Assembly (NCBI GenBank): GCA_905160935.1
Contig: CAJHZI010000794.1
Coordinates: 3,274,501 to 3,338,500, forward strand
Reading direction: 5' to 3'
DNA length: 64,000 bases
Origin: Enchytraeus crypticus
Lineage: Eukaryota; Annelida; Clitellata; Enchytraeida; Enchytraeidae
How positions within the stretch are numbered: position 1 is the first letter of the stretch; the number at the start of each line of letters is the position of its first letter. The translations under genes and the position numbers were made by a program. Of the stretch, positions 57,542 to 64,000 are shown one piece after another. Under the pieces are notes generated by a model, which worked only from the letters and a program-made list of their open reading frames with translations, was not told the origin of the DNA and ran no database searches.

Positions 57542-59055
57542 TCTATTGAAATCTAAAATACAAACATCAATTGGAGGATCAATCGTTTATTTAATGATTT
57601 ATTAATAATATATTAATAATTTGTGAACTAATTTTAAACAAGTTAGCTAAATTTCAGACATTCTGCCAGCATATAAACTACCAGCCAGAGCAACAAGGCT
57701 GGTAATTTGACTGTCAAAAACTTACTTATGAGAATAGACTAAAATTCGTAGGATTAACCTCTTTAAGTGAGAGAAGAACTAGAAGAGATTTAATAGAAGT
57801 TTTTAAGATACTCAAAGGCTTCAGCAAAGTTAACCATAGTATTTGGTTTAATTTATCAAACAACAGAAACACAAGGGGACATATTTATAAACTTAATAAA
57901 TTCAGAAGTAGACTAGATTTAAGGAAATTTTTCTTTAGTCAGAGAGTTATAAATGCTTGGAATTTTTGCCAAGCGAAGTTGTGGAAGCAGAATCAGTGAA
58001 TGCTTTTAAAAATTAATACGATAAACATAAGAAAATCTAAATTAGAAGCTAATTGCATGTTCAGTGTTATACATAGGCTATGTATAAATTTGACATGTTG
58101 ACATGAAGTCTGTATGATTTGATTAATATTAATTGGTTTTAGTTAAGAGCATTTTAGTTCATTTAGATTCATTTTAGGTTCATTTAGATTTTAAGAGCAT
58201 TCTGATGAGTCTTAAACAAGCATATAATTGCTTCCTGACTCTGTAAATGTTATGTTATGTTATGTTATATCAATGAAGTTAGCAGATAAGCCAGTTGTTG
58301 ACCAGAACCATGTAGCAAGATCTACACAGTTTTCTGCAACTAAAAATTTGAAGGTCTTAAAGACAAAAATTAGCATAATATAATCAATATATGATAATTC
58401 AGACAGATATTGGAATCCACAGTATCGACCATCAATACATCATTTGCAACCCATCAAATAGAACAATATGATTTTTCTCAACGGGGTAAAGTCAACTACT
58501 ACAAAATCAGTTCAAAAATATCAATGTGAATGTGATGATCACAACAGTATTGTAGACAATAACGGTACTCGGTTAGTAGGTAAAGTTTAAAATAAGCAGA
58601 GTGCGACCTTATTTAATTTGAATAATTAGGCGTTAAATAAATAAGACTATAAACATAAATAAGCAACATCACTTTAAAATGAAGAAATTGAAATATTTAA
58701 ATAATTAAAATAAACAAAATTAAGTAACTGCAAAGAATGTATGAATCAATATAAAATTCAGTAGTAGGTTATGAAAAGAACTCTCACAATTTTATTTAAA
58801 AACTTGTCAGTGTTAAGATGAATTTTAAATTTTATACTTAGTCGCTCTTTGTTAATTTATAGTATTTAGATATTACAGCTATTACATCTACCAAAAATTT
58901 GGTCGTTATCGCCATCCTATTCATTTACCATTCTTTGATCGAAATAAATTTTATAAATTTGAAGTTAAATATATGATAGTATTGGCAAAGTGCTGCCGTT
59001 AGATATATTTATTGTTTATGTCTCATGTTGTTATTATAATTATTTTGCAGTAAAA
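57542..59055. other. Head-to-head intergenic region (ankyrin gene / SHB)
   Basis: About 1.5 kb separates the two start codons. A decayed LINE takes up the first part. The rest, 58270-59050, is AT-rich and may hold promoters for both genes; no clear TATA or CpG island was seen. An acceptor TTTTGCAG five bases before the SHB ATG implies a 5' UTR intron. Confidence 0.5.
57700..58266 (+). mobile_element. LINE RT C-terminal fragment with (TGTTA)n tail
   Basis: Broken frames give GLTSLSERRTRRDLIEVFKI, LNKFRSRLDLRKFFFSQRVI and NAWNF, then PSEVVEAESVNAFKN, the CR1/L2-like RT tail. The 3' end is repeats of ATGTT. A similar bare tail lies at 34992-35026. Confidence 0.7.
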
Positions 59056-59574
59056 ATGTCCAAACTTTTTAAGCAAAACTCCGGCGGTGGTCCTGTGCGA
59101 AGACCTTTTGCTGGTGATATAATTCGTACAGATCAGATCCGCTCATACAACGCGAACCAAACATCTTCTGGTTCGAATGTTTCTGCATGTTCTCCGGGCG
59201 TTAATTTATCTGTTAATGCAGCTTCAGGTTCTAATGTTTCTGCCTCTAAAGCAACCGCTGGTGTTAATGCTGCTATAGTAACTGTTGCATCTAATGTTAT
59301 TAGTCCAGTAAATCCTTCGTCTGAGGGCTCTGCATCTTGCAGAACTTCTGCGCCGTTAGCATGTTACGACACCGACACCGCTGCATCCAATTCTTCTTTC
59401 TCATCAATTTTATCCGCTGCTGCCACTGAAGATTTTCCTCCACCTCCTTCACAATGGATTCAATCACTGGAGGAATCTCGTGCTCGCGGGAGTTATCCTT
59501 GCGATAGAAATAATGCCGGAGGAATAGGTCACAATGAACCATTGTATGAGAATACCTGCAACGGTTGTCATACT
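59056..59574 (+). CDS. SHB: SHB exon 1
   Basis: ATG preceded by TTTTGCAGTAAAA; 173 codons, Ser/Ala-rich, ending PLYENTCNGCHT. Donor ACT|GTAAGT, phase 0. Upstream in-frame codons lack an ATG, which supports this start. Confidence 0.85.
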
Positions 59575-62500
59575 GTAAGTGAATATCATACTATTGCATC
59601 ATGAATGTATTGTAATATTATTACATTTACCATCATGAACTCCTGAAGTTTGTGTCTAATTAAATAAAAATTGGTTTCAAATGTCAAAGTAAAAAATTAC
59701 ACCTAATTGACTTAAATTGTTACGTATTTTGAATAATCATTATTGATCTACAAACCAATATAGCCACAATGTATCAACAGATACATTCACTGATTTAAAG
59801 ATATTACAATTGAGCTGTGTTGTTGTATTGCATAGAATGAAGAAAGTCTCAAGAATTCTATCTACGAGAATCAGCAAATTATCGACATAGTTGCTCGAAG
59901 TCGAGCTTCCTCGTCTTCATGTGAACCTGTGTACGAAAACAGTAGCATGGAGTCAACAAATCAGAGCAGCCAAAGCAGTATGAGTCAGTTTGGATCAGCC
60001 AATCAGAAGAATCGTAGTAGCTTTAATCAGTTTGAATCATCCAATCAGAGTTTTCGGTACAGTATGGAACAAAGTCAGTGTGCAGATTTCAGAAATGAGC
60101 CGTCTAATCGCAGATCGTGTAGCTCAGCTCGGCAATCTTTGGCTGATGCTGATTCGTGGGAATCATATCGGGTTGACGCCACGAATGTTGGTTCAGCCGG
60201 GTCGAGAAGAATTCCAGAAAGTATGTCGAGCTCTCTGGTTATATTAAACCAATCTTCCTCCTCTGAACGACCCACCTGTGCTGCGGGGGAATATCGGATA
60301 CAGGGTTCCATACCTTATGCCATGCCTCACGCGAAGGACGAGCGCAATAGAGATGGTTACGAGAGGCCCTGGGATTTGAGACCTCACCAGAAGGATGAGA
60401 GACCCGGCGGGGAATACGACAGACCCTGGGACGAGCGACTAAGGACCGTCGAGTGTGATCTCGCTGCTGCCAAAATTGCTAAAGATGCTTCGAAAGTAAA
60501 TCAGGGTCGTGCCGAGAGATTGTCAAGTTCAGAGTATCCACCGCCATCTGGTGACACTCGTGGACAGGACGGCTACGAGAAGCCGTGGGATCTAAAGCCA
60601 CATCAGCGTGATGACAGACCCGCCAACGAGTATGAACAGGCTTGGGATGGTAGACTGAAAGATGCCGAAGGAGATGTGGTTGCTGCTAAGCTGGCCAAAG
60701 AGGCATCGAGACTCGCTGATGGGATAGAGAGAAGAAGGGCTGCGGCAGGCTCTACTGATGCCGGTTCTGCTTTTGGGATAGAAAGGACTTCGGGGTGTTA
60801 TACGCAAATTGACGTAAGAGGTAAGAAACTTATTAACTCTAATGATAGACAGCATTTGGGACTTAGGTTTATTAAGTGTTGCCTCTACTAACTTTATACT
60901 TAGTAGAAATTGTAACTTTAATTTACTTATAATTATTATTTTTTTAATATTATTTTTTATAATTGTACTCACTCGTCCTTCCCAATCTTTTAATAGAACT
61001 CCTTCGATCAACCACATCCTATCGCTATCTATGCCTTTATCAATTCTTTAATATAGCCTAGAATTGTCACAATTTTGGCTTCTGAGATGGTTTCTGATTG
61101 CCTTCCTTAGTTATGATTTAGTCGCCTCTTATGATGAAGCAAGTGTTTCATATTCATTAAATTGTTATTTCTAGAGTCAGAATAGATTTATACTTTTATT
61201 GATAGTAGTACAACATTAATTTGTGGATTATGGATAATTCATTTAATCATGAAGCAGAATGAATTTATCTGCAATTATTAATTAATAATTGTTGACTGAT
61301 TGTGTAACAGGTAATTGATTTATTAATTGATTGAATAATAGGGCAGTATAATGTGAATAGTGGTCAGTCAAGGAGATGGAATGGGAACAGATTATCTGCC
61401 AACTGTTCACTAGAGGAACAAAGGTAAGATTTGGTTTTTTTAATCATCATCATCTTCTTCCCTTAAATCTCAGTTTAACCAGGGTCGGGATACGAATAAA
61501 CTTTCTCCTGTCCTCTCTGTCCCACACCATATCATATGTCAATCTCATATTTTTCATGTCTTTCTTAATTACCGCATCCCACATCAATTATGGTCTAACT
61601 CTCCCTAGCTTAACATCCAGCTCTTCCCTCCAAACAACCTTCCAACATCCTGGAATTTTTTTCATTCCAATCTGTCAACACTATCTTCCAAATTGGTCAC
61701 CCTTCCTAGTATTAACCGAGCCTGACATAGCTTAACTTTGTTCATTGACACACAACTAAACTAAATGTAATGAATTATGCTCTACCCACAAAATTTCCAT
61801 GTAATAAACATTATTATTCTTGAGAACTTTGTAGCTGTGGATTTAACTAATTTCTCGTGTGATCTCAATATGAATATCCTTCGACGAGCTAATTTTAGTG
61901 GTTAAAAGAACTATAATTCTGCATATAATGATTTTGATAAGCGTGTGGCCTACATGTTGTGTTGATTATTATTATCTGCTAGGAAGGCTCTATTAGATGT
62001 ACATAATTATGTAGAACAGTTTTACAAGAGCCTGCACATTCAATGCTCACTCGCAGGAATTATTGCATTGCAGCCTTCATGAAGCAGCTTTACTTTCTGA
62101 ATCTTCAACGACTACAAATATATAAATGTACTTTTAAAGAGCAAAATTTAGGTTTAACTGCTTAACCTGATCGGATTTTAAACTATATGGATAATTAGAG
62201 ATCGCACCAGTTGATGGGAATATTTTAATTAAATAAATGTACGAAGGTATTGTGTATGGTGCAGTTGGTTTCACGGATGCATTGGGAGGAACGAAGCGGA
62301 GGACACTATGCAGGGAACAACGGAGGGAAGTTTTCTTGTGAGGCGGAGTGAAGTCAATGCCAACGACTACTCCCTCTCCATCAGGTCTAAAATAATTAGC
62401 TTTTTTTATATTCATTACTTGCCGTTTTGTAGGGTTGTTTGTTACACTAAAATAGATATTAAATATCAATTCTGTGTGCTTTTTGTAATTTTTCCTTTTC

Positions 62501-63264
62501 ATTTTGTGAGATTTCATTACACCATACCATCAATAAATTTCAGCGCATTTTCTCTTGTCTCTTTCTGATATAATAATTGTACTAAGGTAGCGGATTTTCC
62601 ACTACAGATTGCATTGGACTATGCTGTTCTGTTTATTTTTAATCTATATTTTTGGTTGTAGTACTTATGTAGTCATACTGGGTTTTGACTATTGCATATT
62701 TGTTTGCATAATAATTGAGAATATTATAAAATGTTTTGTCTGCTGTGAACGAACCTTTGAGCAGTCTGTTTGATTATTAATTTTGTAATTCCTATATTTA
62801 TTTCTTAAGTTTATTTAAGATGGGTTAATAAAATTTAAGTTATGGAAGTCAGTATTAAATATTTAAATAAGATATTGTTTGAGACAGTGGCGTAGCCAGA
62901 TTTTAATCTTGGGGTGGCTCTTTTTAAGTATATATTAAGCCGGTTAGCTCACACTTAAAAAAATTTATACATTTATATTTTTGTCTTAATAACAAATTTC
63001 ACATGATACCTTGGAGGGCACATGCCCCCTTCCTTCGCTACGGCACAGGTTTAAGATTTTTTAAATTTTATTTGCAGAAGTCAGAATGGATTTATTCATT
63101 TGAAGATAGCGGTTGACTGCGATGGAAGGTTTATTCTGGGACAGTTCAGTAAACCATTCAGCAGTATTGCTCTCATGGTTCAACACTATAGCATCAACAA
63201 GCTACCAATCAAGGGAGCTGAACACATATCTCTTACTAACCCCATACACAATGATGTTCTCTAG
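59056..63264 (+). CDS. SHB: SHB-family SH2 adaptor protein, five coding exons (630 aa)
   Basis: A cytoplasmic adaptor that links tyrosine-phosphorylated receptors to signalling partners through a C-terminal SH2 domain. Exons 59056-59574, 59836-60820, 61342-61423, 62265-62384 and 63078-63264 join in phase and end in TAG. N-terminal IRTDQIRSYNANQ resembles the SHB-family DLIRAYxAQ block. Three YEN sites (PLYENT, SIYENQ, PVYENS, residues about 162-207) are Grb2-type phosphotyrosine motifs. Two copies of a block of the form PWDLxPHQxDxRPxxEY (residues about 348-376 and 419-446) match the family's RPADEYDQPWEW signature. The SH2 domain (residues about 529-622) has WFHGCIGRNEAE, the FLVRRSE phosphate pocket Arg, DYSLSIRS, GFIHLKI, FILGQFSKPF and NKLPIKGAEHISL. 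SHB, SHD, SHE and SHF cannot be told apart here, so SHB names the family. A stretch of polar low complexity separates the motifs. Confidence 0.92.
59836..60820 (+). CDS. SHB: SHB exon 2
   Basis: Acceptor TTGCATAG. It encodes NEESLKNSIYENQQIIDIVA, a Ser/Gln-rich stretch with repeated NQ(S/F)-type units, and both PWD/RPxxEY blocks. The donor AGAG|GTAAGA in phase 1 was chosen over an overlapping GAC|GTAAGA because only it matches the next acceptor. Confidence 0.85.
61342..61423 (+). CDS. SHB: SHB exon 3 (short)
   Basis: Twenty-seven residues, GQYNVNSGQSRRWNGNRLSA then NCSLEEQ. The LEEQ end leads into SWFHG exactly where vertebrate SHB proteins read LEKQIWYHG. Donor AAAG|GTAAGA, phase 2. Confidence 0.8.
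61440..61640 (+). repeat. Family C repeat in SHB intron
   Basis: CATCATCATCTTCTTCCCTTA, AATCTCAGTTTAACCAGGGTC and CTTAACATCCAGCTCTTCC, immediately after exon 3. Confidence 0.65.
62265..62384 (+). CDS. SHB: SHB exon 4 (SH2 N-terminal half)
   Basis: Acceptor GGTGCAG. It encodes WFHGCIGRNEAEDTMQ, GSFLVRRSEVNANDYSLSI, with the invariant FLVR Arg. Donor TCAG|GTCTAA, phase 2. Confidence 0.92.
63078..63264 (+). CDS. SHB: SHB exon 5 (SH2 C-terminal half)
   Basis: Acceptor TTTGCAG. It encodes SQNGFIHLKIAVDCDGRFIL, GQFSKPFSSIALMVQHY and NKLPIKGAEHISLTNPI, with stop TAG at 63262-63264. Confidence 0.92.
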
Positions 63265-64000
63265 TCTTCGAATAGATAGTTCTATGTCGTCTTTTGTATG
63301 GTTGTAATTATATATCATAGAATTAAACATTTCAATATAAGCCCTGTAAGGCATTTTCGCTTGCTGTGTAGGTCTAGAAAATTACATATAGCGTGCGTAT
63401 GTAGTTTATCTATTTATCTGGAAGGGTAGATCTCTTGAACTAATATATACCGGGACTGCCAATATTGTTGTTCTTTCTAAATTTGTGATCTCATCTCGCT
63501 GTCTACATTGCTCTGTAAAATAAATTCTCGGATGGTTTTCCATTAGCATCGTATATATCCATGCGTTGTTGGTCTATTCTCTAGTTTTAATGTAAAGATT
63601 CTAGTCAATTTTTTTAAGGATAAGATTAGTTATAACTGTTTATGTTAATCTTGTTATTAATGAGACGATGTACATGTAGACCTACTAGACTTTACCAATA
63701 TATGTTATTTATTTGTCAGAATGAACAGACCTAATTTTATAATTGAGAAGATAAAATATTATAACAGATAGAATTGTAAAGGTCACGTCTTGATCACTTT
63801 GCTCGTCGTAATATGTTAAGTCTAAGCTAGAAAATGCAGAAAATAATTCTGTAGAAAGTTATTAGAAAAAGCAACCCGATTTAGGAGTGTGTGTGCATGA
63901 GTTCGTATGATTCTTCTTAGCTTAAGTCACATTCATTCAACTGTCAGTTAGGCAGCACTTAACTGTTGACTGTGTTAGGAGTTGCTGTTGAAACGAGTAT
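63265..64000. other. SHB 3' flank and start of a SINE E copy
   Basis: AT-rich 3' UTR and flank. From about 63945 the text GTTGACTGTGTTAGGAGTTG, CTGTTGAAACGAGTAT matches the 3' part of SINE family E in minus orientation and is cut by the window edge. Confidence 0.5.
63519..63524 (+). terminator. SHB polyadenylation signal
   Basis: AATAAA about 255 bases after the SHB stop. Confidence 0.5.

Overview
The window is animal nuclear DNA. Genes are split by GT-AG introns and lie far apart in AT-rich sequence packed with LINE remnants, tRNA-derived SINEs, foldback elements and microsatellites. Receptors, a dual-oxidase-like reductase and an SHB-type SH2 adaptor point to a bilaterian animal, probably a marine invertebrate. 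The exact lineage cannot be read from the sequence.

Layout from left to right. (1) 160-9030, plus strand: the last four coding exons of 6-phosphogluconolactonase (PGLS). Its introns hold a 0.77-kb foldback element and a nearly complete APE/RT-type LINE (about 2690-6480, minus strand). (2) About 9.0-13.9 kb: intergenic, with a perfect 35-bp hairpin, a tail-bearing repeat family and a roughly 1.6-kb element with diverged terminal inverted repeats. (3) 13962-16255, minus: the C-terminal FAD/NADPH half of a dual oxidase (DUOX), fused in frame to a long His-rich 9-residue repeat array and interrupted by two close TGA codons. (4) 18599-21202, minus: a large Asn/Gln-rich exon of unknown function. 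Its best splice donor is in phase with the acceptor of the DUOX-like exon. (5) About 21-28 kb: GC-richer islands that may be regulatory, plus minisatellites. (6) Two intronless, related 7TM receptors, minus strand, at 28481-29602 and 41034-42095, separated by repeats and a 5'-truncated LINE at about 36440-39345. (7) About 42-51.7 kb: a gene desert with LINE scraps, microsatellites and tandem arrays with periods of 34 and 212 bp. (8) 51758-57541, minus: a nine-exon, 399-residue ankyrin-repeat protein. (9) 59056-63264, plus: a complete five-exon, 630-residue SHB-family adaptor, head to head with the ankyrin gene.

The genes do not form one pathway. PGLS supplies NADPH through the pentose-phosphate route and DUOX enzymes use NADPH, but this adjacency is probably incidental. 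The most unusual items are the DUOX-like locus, the receptor pair that has lost several class-A signature residues, and a SINE family that appears to share its 3' tail with a resident LINE.
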